Below, piece by piece: positions 35,346 to 46,444 of a stretch of DNA of 64,000 nt. The notes beneath the pieces are model-generated. The model was not told where the DNA came from, searched no databases, and worked only from the letters and a program-made list of their open reading frames with translations. Made by a program: the position numbers and the translations under genes. Source of the DNA: Diphasiastrum complanatum (taxonomy: Eukaryota; Streptophyta; Lycopodiopsida; Lycopodiales; Lycopodiaceae); the NCBI GenBank assembly GCA_029204225.1, contig CM055106.1, positions 19,790,149 through 19,854,148 of the forward strand. Direction: 5' to 3'. Positions within the stretch are counted from its first letter, which is position 1. Each line of letters starts with the position of its first letter.

Positions 35346-35550
35346 ACTACGTTCCTTAGGCTTCAAACCTCTATTTGCTGAATCAAATGTCTATATCAAA
35401 CATGTCCAAAATGAAATAGTCATTCTAGCTGTTTATGTTGATGACATGCTTATCTTCTCACGAAGAGATAAGTTAATTTCAGATGTCAAAAGAGACATTT
35501 CTGAAATATTTGAGATCGCTGACCTAGGTGAAGCTAAAATTTATCTAGGA
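35346..35550 (+). pseudogene. Ty1/copia reverse transcriptase fragment
   Basis: The frame from 35356 reads LGFKPLFAESNVYIKHVQNE, VILAVYVDDMLIFSR and EIFEIADLGEAKIYLG. It holds an intact YVDD and the following connection segment. The fragment begins and ends abruptly, with unrelated DNA on both sides; the right edge at about 35550 abuts an inverted repeat. Confidence 0.85.
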
Positions 35551-35556
35551 CACTGA

Positions 35557-35623
35557 TATTAGTTTGATTAATTCAAACTTTCATCGTGTTCTCTTTGGAA
35601 GAATAATTACTATTTTTCCTACA
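35557..35623 (+). repeat. Left arm of a 67-bp inverted repeat pair
   Basis: Starts TATTAGTTTGATTAATTC and ends TTTTTCCTACA. Its reverse complement, with about five mismatches, is at 39305-39371. Confidence 0.92.
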
Positions 35624-36652
35624 TAGGCCGTATTGAGTCCTATTTCACACGTGCCCTTCGATGGATGAACTGAGTCCGAACTGAAGGGACTCCTAGCATG
35701 CTTGCTTGTAATACAGCTTTTGCATGGAGAAGTTGGCTTGCTAGCTGAAGGTAGGTCTTGTACTAGACTTTGCATTGACATTTGTTGGATATTGTTGAAG
35801 TTAAGATGACCAAGTCTGAAATGCCACAATGTATCAGTTGATTCAGAAGTGGATGCGTGAAGAGCTTGACTGTTAGAAGAGTAGCAATGGTTGGGTTGGT
35901 AAAGATAGCCACTTCTTCTTCCGTAGGCTAGAACCTTCCGGGATTTGTCAAGAATTGTGCAGTCTTCTGTATTGAATTTGACCCTCCGACCTTAATCGGT
36001 GATTCTGCTAACTAAGAGCAGATTTTTGGTCAGATTTGAAACGTGGAGAACATTGGGCAACAACTTGACTTCACGTCTTTTGAATTCAACTCCGACGATT
36101 CTTTCACCTTTGATTGAATGTCATGAGTTGTCTCCAAGTTGCACAACTTGAGAGTGGGTGAATGGCTTATAGTCCTTGAACCAGTCGCAATGGTGAGTCA
36201 TGTGTTGAGTTGCTCCGGAGTCTAGATACCAGGAATCGATATCTTGTTGTTCTTTGACTTTGGTTGTGAAAGCTACTTCATCTTCTTCATCTTGTTGTTG
36301 CTGATTTGAGTGACTAGTTGTAACACTATGTGCTTGTTGTTGGAACTGCTTCTTCATTTCGTTGTTGTACTTCAAAGTTCGGCAGTCCTTGATTTTGTGG
36401 CCAGTCCTCTTACAGTATCTGCAGAAAATTTTCTACACTAGTTGGAATGATGAAGAGCTTGAATTCGATCCAGAACCGGAATTTGGTCCAGACTGCATGT
36501 TGCTCTTCTTGTCAGTAGAGCCTGACTTTGTAGATCTCTTGGATCTAGATTTTTGTTTTTTGAATACAGAGCTTGAGGATCCGATCCTGAGCCTGAGGAA
36601 GATGGTGATCTTCTGATCTCCTCTTGTAGGAGTAGCGAAATTACTCTTGATA
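35624..36652 (-). pseudogene. Ty1/copia relic C5: Gag end, protease, GAG-pre-integrase
   Basis: Read right to left: a Ser/Gly-rich Gag part, a zinc knuckle FCRYCKRTGHKIKDC at about 36430-36385, a Gln-rich linker, the protease site DSWYLDSGATQHMTHH at about 36225-36180, NVLHVSNLTKNLLLVSRI, then GAG-pre-integrase LWHFRLGHLNFNNIQQM and PCKSCITSKHARSPF at 35830-35690. The integrase core is missing: the sequence ends at the inverted repeat arm. On its right, Gag is interrupted at 36653 by a CACTA-like end. Confidence 0.87.
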
Positions 36653-36960
36653 CACTACAACACCTACTGCGATTTGCGACATGTTTTGCGACGTGAATTG
36701 TGAGCTTAATCTTTTCTAATTCGTCACGGATGTTGGAAAAACACGTCGCTATAAGGTCGTCGAAATCCACAACCTTAAGACACGTAGCAGTCTGACAAAC
36801 ACAACCTGCCGGAATCCGCAACCAAAAATCCTGATCGATGAAAGGCAATCCCACGTGGACGTCGCAATGCGACGTCCAAAGACGTCGCAAAGGTCCGACG
36901 TGGACGTTGCATTGCGACATCCAAAATACTTGTCGGATTTTGATGTTTGTAAATACAGAA
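36653..36960 (+). mobile_element. CACTA-like transposon end with GCGAC subterminal motifs
   Basis: The sequence starts CACTACAACACCTACTGCGA inside the C5 Gag. CACTA superfamily elements have CACTA termini and short subterminal repeats in both orientations. Here TGCGACA, TGCGACG, ACGTCGC and CGACGTGG recur about ten times in 300 bases, with the palindromic GCGACGTC then GACGTCGC at about 36868-36886. The other terminus (TAGTG) was not found, and no transposase is linked. Confidence 0.5.
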
Positions 36961-39304
36961 TGATGCATAAAATTGTCAAAACCCATTGCTAGTGAGTGAA
37001 GGAATGTAAGGGAATAACATATACCAATAATAGTTGGAGCAAACTTCCTTTACAATGAAGAAATTTGAGCAACCATATTGTGAAATTTCACATGTATGGG
37101 AATGCCCTAATGTGTGTGAATGATCTCCTAAGCAAGCTTATCCACTTATTGATCAATACTAGATTGATTTCCAAGATCTAGATTAAAAAACCAAGGCATA
37201 GAGGCAAAGATAGATGCATGTGTTGATAACCAAAATACTTTCACATGTAAGAAAGTGATCCTTGAAAAAACTAAGTAAAATTAAGCTCCTCTCCTCGGGT
37301 AGAGAGAGAATAGAGCAAATTGGGCCTCGAGTAGAGAGAGAGAGAGAGCGTAATACAAGAAAATCCACAAAACTTAAGTTTGACTCAAAAACTCAACATA
37401 GATTATGATTGGAAAGAGGAGTACATATGAAACTCGTGGAGATCCTTCCTTGCATGCTATTGGACCCCTAATCCTAGCCTCTCTAATGCTATTGGATGAG
37501 TGATGCATCCATCTTGCAATTCTATTGGACCCTTCATGAAAATTTCTCAATTTCTATTGGACCCCTTGACCAAAGCCAACACTTTGACTTGATCACTCAT
37601 CAAATTACGGTAACAGAAGTGTCACAATCCTATTTACAAGCCTACCTAGCTCGAAATTACATCACAAATTACTTTTGGCTAAATAGTGGCATTACATGTG
37701 GATTTGACCAATTTGCCATCTATGCCAATTTTTGGCCCTATCACAATTCTACACAAAGATGCTTAACATAAAAACTTAGGGAACCCCTATAGCTATGATA
37801 GATAACTTTTTATGATTTTCACAATAAGGCCATAAACAACAATGTGTTTTATACAGAAAAAATTATCACAATTAATAAGAGGATAGTACGTTTCTTTTAT
37901 AGATAATATTTGATAGTAAAGCTAGAATAAAATGACAAACATGATGTTCAAAGCAAGATCATTCTACCTCCAGTTAAAAATAACCTCATGCACCCAAATT
38001 GTTGTTAATGGAACCATAATGAAGCTCATATCACCTTTAAAAAAAACCAAATTATCATGTACATCTCTCCTTCTAGTACAAGTATTTGTCATAGTACATC
38101 ATCACATATAATTGACAATGTAAATTGAGGCATGTGGGACAACAATCTGTAATTACATGTTGAAGTTTTGCAAAGTTTCAATTGCAATGATTGTAAACGA
38201 TCCTAAGGTAGGATAATGTATATGATGATAAATGTGTTTAAAGGAGAAGTCTTACTTCATAATAACTTGAGAGCCAGTTATCTCAAAACCCCACAACCAC
38301 TTTTTACTTAACATACATGGACATGTTACATTTTACAAATTGAAGATTTCTAAAAGTGAACATATGACCAAGAATGAACAATAATAATTCTTCATCAACT
38401 CTTTGCTATGTAATAAGAAACAACAATGGATGGCGACAATTATTAGCAAAGAAATTTATGTTTTCATAACGTAATAATAGGTAAAATCATGTCATAACAA
38501 ACATGAGACTCAATGCTACTCCAAAAAAATGTAGTACATTGAAATCATCACATTGAATCAATACATTTTCATCTATAAAACCTAATTTTGCCACATTCAA
38601 CATGCAAATTTGTCACATCATATTTAATCACTTAATGAGATATGTTGAGGGAAACGGACGAAAATAGCAAGTTACCCATAAAAATAAAAAAAATTGAGTG
38701 ATAGGCATCAAATTTGATCTATCTAGACCTAGTGAAACTAACCTTTCCTCTCAATCACTCAATGAGCGATCTCGAGTGATAAGGGCCAAAATTGAAGTAT
38801 CTCAATCGACAAACATCAAATTTGAGCCATCTCAAGTGTTGGACCATTTCCGTGCCTTCTTATGGATGCGATTCTAGAGGGCAAAAAGGGGGTTTTGTGG
38901 ATCTACAATTGGGTGAGTGTCGCATGTAGTATTGAGTATCGATCCAGTGGGGAGAGGGTAAACGGAGTGATGGGAGAGAGAACCTAGGCTTGTTAAGATT
39001 GTCAAGCTTAGCGTGTGATCTTAACATGGAATAGCCTAGATTTGGGTGAAGTTTGTTTGTTTTTATTAAGGATAGATATAGATGCTAGATTAGTGTCTCA
39101 TTGAGCTTGCTCAATTTGCTTGCCCTTCTGATCTTCGGCATGTCGATTCTCCCTGTGGGTAGCAGCGACCAGTTGGACGAATCGGGACCACAATGAGTTG
39201 CGTGTTAAAAAAATGTGAGCAAATTGAGTTGAATGCCAGGTGCATGTTGCCTAGGAAACTTGTTGTAGACCATCATTCCAACCTCGCTATGTTGACCAAC
39301 AATG
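36961..39304. other. Unassigned AT-rich stretch between the inverted arms
   Basis: No protein recognised. The motif CTATTGGACCCC recurs four times at about 37457-37570. This stretch may include the rest of the CACTA-like element or flanking DNA. Confidence 0.4.
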
Positions 39305-39371
39305 TGTAGGAAAAATAGTAATTATTCTTCCAAAGAAAACACGATGAAATTTTGAATAAATCAAACTAATA
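39305..39371 (-). repeat. Right arm of the 67-bp inverted repeat pair
   Basis: Reverse complement of 35557-35623, about 93 percent identical by eye. It is 3.7 kb from the left arm. Confidence 0.92.
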
Positions 39372-39700
39372 TTCGTGATTTGTTTGCGACAGATGACAAT
39401 TCTTGAGCTTGAAGAAGAAATCTAGAATATTTCACAAACTGTTCGTGATAGTTTTGCGACAAGTGAGCTTGAAGAACAGTCCAGAAGATTTTGCGAATTG
39501 TTCGCGACAATTTTGCGACATCTGAGGTTTGAACAAGAAACAGAATATTTCGCGACAAGATTCTGTTCGCAAATCTTTCGAGCTTCAACAAAAAAAGCCA
39601 TGAGCTTCTACAGGTAACTGTTTAGTGAATCTTTTGAGCTGACTGCAAGACAAAGTTCGCGAATCCTTCGAGGTTGATCACGAATAAAAATGTTTTGAGT
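39372..39700. repeat. Degenerate minisatellite with TTTTGCGACA / TTCGCGACA
   Basis: Units of about 60-69 bases start near 39384, 39450 and 39509 and share TTTTGCGACA, GAGCTTGAAGAA, CAGAA and TTCGCGACA. The GTTCGCGACA word also ends the C4 LTR at 63401-63410 and occurs at 63379-63387, hinting at an LTR origin. Confidence 0.6.
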
Positions 39701-39759
39701 TCGCATTCGTTTCTTATCCTTTGTCAAGTAAACCTCGTGCTTGGTTAGTAGGTCTGGTG

Positions 39760-40536
39760 TTTGATTCATGAGTTTGATTCGCTTGTTCGATTCTTGTTCG
39801 AATATTCAAGTGATATAAATTTCCTTCTTTGTTGCCTTTAGCAACAGGTTATCAGAATCTTCCTCGAACAGTTTACAAGAGTTCTTTGTGAAGGTTACTG
39901 ACATGCCCTGTATCGACTATCTTAGCTACGAATAGAAGATCTTTGTCAAGGGTAGGGATATAGAGAGTTTCCTCCAGTTTCTTTTCACCATGATTCGTGT
40001 CCAGCCATAATACACCAGTTCCATCAACCATGTGCTTAGAACCGTCTCCAAGTATAATCATACCTCGAATAGTTTGTCTTCTTGTACTCAGACAATATTT
40101 GTTTCGAGGAAACAAAATGTGAGGTGGCTCCTGAATCAAGTACCACTTCTCGAGTTTTAGAATTAGATGAAAAGCATAGATCAGCACTAACATAGGTTGC
40201 TGAGTTCCTTGTTGCCCTATCTTCTGCTGCTCTAGAGCATTCTGCTTTGTCTTCGACATAGTTTAATTCTGAAGGTTCGCTTCGATTCTGCTCGTTTTTG
40301 TTTCTGGAATTCCGATAACAGTGTAATGCTGCATGACCCCGTTTATGACAATGAACGCATTCAATCTTTGGATTTAACCAACACTTTTATTATGTGTGAC
40401 CTGATCTTTTGCATCTATTGCAGATCTTCTTATCACGAAAATTTTGTTGTTTTCCAAATTGTTGTTCATTAGTCTTAGACTCATTCTTCTTAAATGACTC
40501 CCTCTTAAACTTAGATTTCTTAGTACCAACGTTGTT
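39760..40536 (-). pseudogene. Ty1/copia relic C3a: Gag zinc knuckle and protease region
   Basis: Read right to left: TKKSKFKRESFKKNESKTNE, a knuckle ICNRCKRSGHT (about 40430-40390), then the protease end with MIILGDGSKHMVDGTGVLWL and EETLYIPTLDKDLLFVAKIV at 40085-39900. It matches C3b at 51540-52250 nearly throughout. It is cut on the right at about 40536, right after the Lys-rich part of Gag. Confidence 0.85.
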
Positions 40537-41006
40537 GGTGCACAGTAGCAGGCCCACCACGAGTGTGATCATGGCATGGGAAATGGTGGAGTTGGAAAGA
40601 ATGTTGTCTTTTGGGGAGATGAAGTGTTAGGTGACGAAGTGGTGCGAGGCAGAGAAGCAGTGTGTGGCGGTGATAAGTATTCAAGTTTTGACATGGTGGA
40701 ATCACATTGGAGGGTGGTGGTGATGGCTTTGGCCTATGTGACATAATAGATGTCTTGGTCGAAGGCGCGATCTTTGTTGAAATGCAGGAATGAGAATTGG
40801 AGTTGTTGGTAGTCAATGAGTTGAAATAGAAAAAATTAACATGTAAGAATATGATGGTCACTTGCCATGATTGACGAGAACTTTCTCTTTCTAGCTTTTT
40901 AGATGGTGGGTCGATCTTTTACGAGCCCCTAAGTTGCTATTTAACTAGTTTTCTTTGCACTTTCAAGACACACTATGGATAGAGTTTTTAGTTTTGTGGA
41001 CAATCC
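40537..41006. other. Unassigned stretch left of C2
   Basis: G/T-rich on the plus strand, with no recognised protein. Its right part is probably the beginning of the LTR into which C2 inserted, since the text resumes after C2 and ends in a primer site at 47203. Confidence 0.4.
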
Positions 41007-41688
41007 TGTTAAAAATTCACAATTCTAGCTTGACTAGTTTTGGTCATATGACTTGTAAATAGTTAGATGGTCATGATGTGGCTTGTCACACGTGCCAAAT
41101 AGCATAGGATTCCATTCATAAGGATGTTCTCAAGTAGACCTAAGTGTTATAACCTTTGGAATGAGTCCAAATTATGCTTAGATACAAGGGAGAAAAAATA
41201 GGAGCTATTTTTGGTGATTTTTGCATTGTTGAGGGATTTCCAAGATTCCAACCCTAACTTGGGAGGGATGAAAGATCCACCAAAATTACCATTAGGGATA
41301 GGTTTAGGGCTACTCATACCTGCCCAAAACCGTGATGGATCATGTATATATAGGTGATGATATCTCACCAATATCAATCAAGCAATTTCATGTTTTTTCT
41401 CTCATAATAGTGCAATTGCTCTCTATGTTCATAATTGTTTGAGTACTTGTGATTACTAATGATTATAGGATTGAATGTAGGTATGGTTTACAGTACTCAG
41501 ACTGTGGGGGGCCGTACTTTCACACGTTTGAAGCCTTCTTCAAGGATTTGGGCCATTTAGTGAGGTTCAAGCATAGATTTTTGATGGATTTTGATGGTTC
41601 AACTTGTGCTAATCTTATGAAATCATAATCTATTGTTTCCCTCATGATTTCAAGTGTTTTAGGATCCTTATTTGCTGTAATTTTTACA
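41007..41688 (+). repeat. C2 5' LTR
   Basis: From TGTTAAAAATTCACAATTC to TGTAATTTTTACA. A TATATATAGG box is at about 41345-41354. It is paired with 46445-47126. Confidence 0.97.
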
Positions 41689-41700
41689 TGGTATCAGAGC
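41689..41700 (+). promoter_or_regulatory. C2 primer-binding site, initiator tRNA-Met
   Basis: TGGTATCAGAGC directly follows the LTR. The leader 41701-42491 has no coding motif. Confidence 0.97.
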
Positions 41701-42491
41701 CTAAAGGCTGAAATGAGCTAAATCCTTGGTTTTCATTCAATTTGATCACAATTTTTGATCTAAATCTTGTGTAGATTGGATCTTAGCATCTAGTATTGAT
41801 TCTAGAACTCAAAGTGAGTCAAATACATTGGAGATTGGTGTTGTGTGACTTCATTTGCAGGTGTTTAGGTGTCTAAAACCAGAGGCAAAGTTGAGTTCAA
41901 TTCACATTACCAAGATAGCAAGTTTTGCTTGCTCCAAGCATTGATTTCTAAGCGAGTTTTGGAGGTGATTTCATAGAGGAGGCTTTCTAGCATTCAAGGA
42001 GAGGGAATATCAGAGTTTTGGGGACCCTTCAAGGCTGTTCTAAGGTGTAGTAGACACCTCCTAAAGTGATTTAGGTTCAGTCCAACCACTTATGCACCAA
42101 ATTACATCAATTTTTCATCAATTTTGATCATTTTTTGCTTGTGATTGGATAGTAGATTGTGTTGCATCCTCATTAAGTTCCATTTAGCTCTTTTACAAGT
42201 GATTTTCGAAGTATATTAGATTGCTGAAATTCACTCTTGATCAAATCATTTGGAAGCTTTAATGTTCTTTATAGAAAGAGGGGCAATTCTACTAGTATTG
42301 TCTACTTCAATCAAGCAAGTGCATTGTTTCTAGTATTCTATGATTTGATTTTGTTAGAGATCATTCTTAGATCTTTATAGGAAGTCTATCACTGATCTTT
42401 TCAGGTCCCTAAGAAGTGGGATAAGGTAGACCTTCAATCAGATCAATAGAAGTAACTTTCATTTGTGTCAAGTCCTTGATTAGGAGACTAG

Positions 42492-42986
42492 ATGGCATCT
42501 ATAAATGCATATCTTTTGGATACTAATGAAAGGCTCAACAAAACTAACTATTCCATATGGAAAGTTAGAATGGAATCCATCATGATCATGCAAGATCTGA
42601 TGGAAATTGTAAATGGTAAGGAGGGTGAACCTATTCATCCTCAAGAAAAAGCCAAATACATCAAGAGGTGCAATGTTGCACTACATTGCATAAAAATGAA
42701 TGTTGCAAATGAACTCTTAAGAGAGGTAGGAGATTGCACTTCAGCTCAAGATGCTTGGGAGACTTTGCAAAAGGTCTATGAATCCAAGAACCAAACTAGA
42801 ATGTTAGCTTTGAAGAATCAAATTTATAGAAGCTATCAAAAGAAAGGAGAGAGTGCACATACTTTTGTCCTAAGAGTAAAGGAATTGAACAAAGAGCTAG
42901 CCTTCATAGGTGATCCTACCAAGGATGAAGAGCTTGTTCAACTCATATTGAATGGACTAAGCTTTGAATTTGACAATTTGGTTTAG
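42492..42986 (+). pseudogene. gag: C2 Gag, first part up to a TAG
   Basis: From the ATG at 42492: NERLNKTNYSIWKVRMESIM, KMNVANELLREVGDCTSAQD and AWETLQKVYESKNQTRML are the UBN2/DUF4219-type copia Gag. A TAG at 42984-42986 stops it, but the same frame continues directly with IMGKIPILEELQGTLM, so one base change separates it from a continuous polyprotein. Confidence 0.93.
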
Positions 42987-44711
42987 GGATATGCAATTAT
43001 GGGTAAGATACCCATACTTGAAGAACTCCAAGGCACACTCATGGCCGAGGAATCAAGAAGGAGCCAAATGCAAGAGAGGATGGATAGGCTTTCCATCCAA
43101 GGTGGAGATGACCAAGCTCTCTTCACCAAAGGCAAAGGCAAGTCCAAAGGAAAAGGATCAACATTCAAGAAGTCTACAAAGCTTGAGGATCAAGAAGGAC
43201 CCTCAAAGGCATCTCCATCAACCACCAAAGTCAAGAAGGACAAATCAAAGGTGAAGTGCTACTATTGTAGCAATATGGGGCATTATGCCTCGGAATGCTT
43301 CAAGAGGAAGCAAGATCAAAGCCAAGCCAACATGAGCAAAGAGGAGGAGGAGGAGAGTTCACATGAGGACTCTCTCATGATGTCCATATTTTCTTCAACA
43401 AGCTTCAAAGGAGAAGATCCTTGGTGGATTGACTCGGGTGCTAGTTCACACATGACTAGTAAAAGAGAGTTTTTCTCTTCTCTCTTATCTTATGATGGAC
43501 CTATAAAGTCTATCTATACAGCAAATGATGAAGCTTGTAAGATTGAAGGAGTTGGTAGCATTCCCCTTTGCTTAGGATCTTCCAAAAAGATCAACATAGA
43601 AGGTGTTTTGTACATTCCTACAATAACAAAGAATCTACTAAGTGTTGGCCAAATGGTAGACAATGGTTTCAATGTTGACTTTGCTTCAAATGAATGTTTC
43701 ATCAAGAAAAAGGGCAAGATAGTGGCTAAGGGCACTAGACTTGGCAAACTTTATAAGTTGGATGCATTTGTGGATACTAATGTTGTCATGTTGGCCGAGA
43801 AGAGCAAGATATCTACCTTTACTTTATGGCACAAAAGACTTGGACATGTCAACTCGGGTTCCATGGAGGCTATGATCAAGGAGGAGTATGCTTTAGGCCT
43901 ACCAAGGTCAATTGGGAAGGAAGACAAGGTTTGTGAAGCTTGTGCCTTATCTAAGGCACATAAGAAGGTGTTTCCTAACTCCATCACAAAGTCATCTCAT
44001 CCTCTTGAACTCATACACTCGGATGTGCACATTGCTAGCACCAAATCTAATGGAGGTTCATCCATGTTTTTAACCTTCATTGATGACTACTCAAGATATT
44101 GTTGGGTGTTCTTACTTTCCTTCAAGTCTCAAGTATTTGATACTTTTGTAAAGTTCAAGTTGTTTGTGGAAAAGCATCATAATCATAGCATCAAGATTCT
44201 TAGAAGTGACAATGGTGGAGAATTCAAGGCCTTTTGTGAGGAGGAAGGGATCAAGAAAGAGACTTCTTGTTCTTACACTCCTCAACAAAATGGAGTTGCT
44301 AAAAGAAGGAATAGAACATTATGTGAATGTTCTAAGGCTTTAAGATTAGATGCTTGTTTGCCCAAATCCTTTTGGGGTGAGTCTCTTGTATGTGCAAACT
44401 ACTTGATGAATAGGGTGTCTTGCAAAGCAATTGAAGGCAAAACTCCTTATGAGATGTTGTATGGAAAGAAACCCAATCTTAATCACTTGAAAGTTTTTGG
44501 GTGTATATGTTATGTGCATGTGCCATTGGAAACAAGAACCAAGGAGGATCCATCTTCCACAAGAGGGATCATGCTTGGATATGCAAGCTCAAGCAAGGGC
44601 TACAAAGTCTATCTCCCATCCTTGAACAAATTTGTTGTTTCAAGGGATGTCATCTTTGATGAACATCATATGCATATAAGTGCTCCAACAATCAAGAAGA
44701 AGATGGCCTAG
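42987..44711 (+). pseudogene. C2 Gag end, protease and integrase
   Basis: Zinc knuckle CYYCSNMGHYASEC at 43258-43299. Protease WWIDSGASSHMTSKREF with a normal D-S-G at about 43422-43470. GAG-pre-integrase LWHKRLGHVNSGSMEAM and VCEACALSKAHKKV. Integrase: LIHSDVHIASTKSNG, FIDDYSRYCWVF, LRSDNGGEFKAFC, then QQNGVAKRRNRT where the catalytic Glu is Lys (AAA at about 44300). The frame ends with a TAG at 44709-44711 and continues in the same frame after it. Confidence 0.95.
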
Positions 44712-46025
44712 GAGCAAGATCTTGGTTTTGAGGAGAAGCTCATAGAGGAGCAAGCACCAAACCCACTTATCACACCAAGGAGATCTTCAAGGGCAAAAGT
44801 GGAGCCATCAAGGCTCACATATCAAGGCAAAGGACAACAAGTTGAGGGTATCTCATCCACTTCTTATGCTTTATCTAGTTTTGAAGAACCATCTAATGTT
44901 GAAGATGCATTGAACTCCAAAGAATGGTATAAAGCTATGTTGGATGAGTATGATGCCTTGATTGAGAATAAAACTTGGTTGCTTGTTGAGAGACCTCAAA
45001 GGAATGTAATAGGATGCAAGTGGGTCTTCAAGCTTAAGTTGAATGCAAATGGGAGTGTTAACAAACATAAAGCAAGATTAGTTGCAAAAGGTTATGCTCA
45101 AGAGAGAGGGATAGCCTATGAGGAAACTTTTGCACCCGTGGCCAAGATGGTCACAATAAGGCTAATCATTGCACTTGCATCACATTTTGGATGGATTCTA
45201 TGTCAAATGGATGTCTCTAATGCTTTCTTGAATGGTTTTTTGGAAGAGGATATCTATATGGAGCAGCCACAAGGGTTCATCAAGCATGGAATGGAGAACA
45301 AAGTATGCCATTTCCAAAGAAGCATCTATGGCTTGAAGCAAGCCTCGAGATCTTGGAATTCAAGACTACATTGCTATCTTATTTCACTTTCTTTTGTTAA
45401 AAGTGAATATAATCCCACTCTTTACATTAAGTTTGATGATGTTGGTATTGTACTTTTACTCATTTATGTAGATGACATCATCATTAGTGGAAATAGTGTT
45501 GATGGTATTGAAAAAATCAAGATAGATCTATCCTTAGAGTTCAAGATGGTAGATCTAGGGTGTATTCACTTCATCTTAGGCATAGAAGTACTTAGAGGGT
45601 CTAACTTTATCTTTATAAGTCAAGTAAACTATGCTCAAAGTCTTTTGAAGAAGTTTAAGATGGAAGCATGCAAAAGTGTTGACACACCAATGGAGCAAGA
45701 TGTAAAAGTGCCAAATGAAGATGATGAAAGATCCTTTATGGACATCACTTTGTTTAGGAAACTTATAGGTTCCTTAATGTGGATCACTATAATTAGACCA
45801 GATCTTAGCTTTAGTGTATGTAGGTTGAGCCAATCCATGCAAAAGCCATTGAATATCCGTTGGAAAAAGGCTAAGAGGATTCTAAGATACATCTCGGGTA
45901 CATTGGATTTTGGGATTCTATATAGAGGAGATGTGATTAACCTTCATGCATTTAGTGATTCAGATTTTGCAGGGGACAAGAGGGATAGGAAATCAACAAG
46001 TGCCTATTCAACTTTCATAGGATAA
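44712..46025 (+). pseudogene. C2 reverse transcriptase and start of RNase H
   Basis: RT motifs are all normal: NKTWLLVERPQRNVIGCKWV, HKARLVAKGYAQERG, FAPVAKMVTIRLIIALA, MDVSNAFLNGFLEEDIYM, GLKQASRSWNSRL and LLLIYVDDIIISGN with YVDD at about 45460-45471. RNase H begins with HAFSDSDFAGDKRDRKSTSA. The frame stops at a TAA at 46023-46025 in the FIG-GVVSW segment. Confidence 0.95.
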
Positions 46026-46430
46026 GGTGTGGTTTCATGGCTTTCAAAAAAGCAAGAAACTATATCTCTATCTTCAACCGAGGTCGAGTACAAAGCTTTG
46101 ACAACCACTACAAAGGAGGTACTTTGGATCAAGAGATTATTGGTGGAACTAAAGATCATGGATTCAGAGGAGACACCAATAATCTACAATGACAATATAT
46201 CAGCCCAACAACTTGCATCTAACCCAATCTTCCATGCAAGATCTAAGCACATTGAGATATGCCATCACTTTGTGAGAGAAATGGTGCAAGCCAAGGAGAT
46301 TGCTTTGGAGCATGCTCCAAGCAATGAATGTGTAGCTGATCTACTTACTAAACCAATTCAAAAGACACCTTTTATGAAGTTCAGATCATCACTTGGAGTG
46401 ATTAGTAAAGCAATGATTGAACCAAGCTAG
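46026..46430 (+). pseudogene. C2 RNase H, C-terminal part
   Basis: Same frame after the TAA: SWLSKKQETISLSSTEVEYK, WIKRLLVELKIMDSEETPII, then YNDNISAQQLASNP and ARSKHIEICHHFVREMVQ. The acidic residues of RNase H are kept. It ends at a TAG at 46428-46430, shortly before the polypurine tract GTGAGGAGGAG. Confidence 0.95.
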
Positions 46431-46444
46431 ATAGTGAGGAGGAG

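Noticed and set aside
36438-36986. 182-codon minus-strand frame as a gene
   Set aside because: It is a fusion of the C5 Gag frame with the CACTA-like end, created by the insertion at 36653.
37457-37570. Four CTATTGGACCCC words as a CRISPR-like array
   Set aside because: Spacing is irregular, units are short, and the sequence is plant nuclear DNA.
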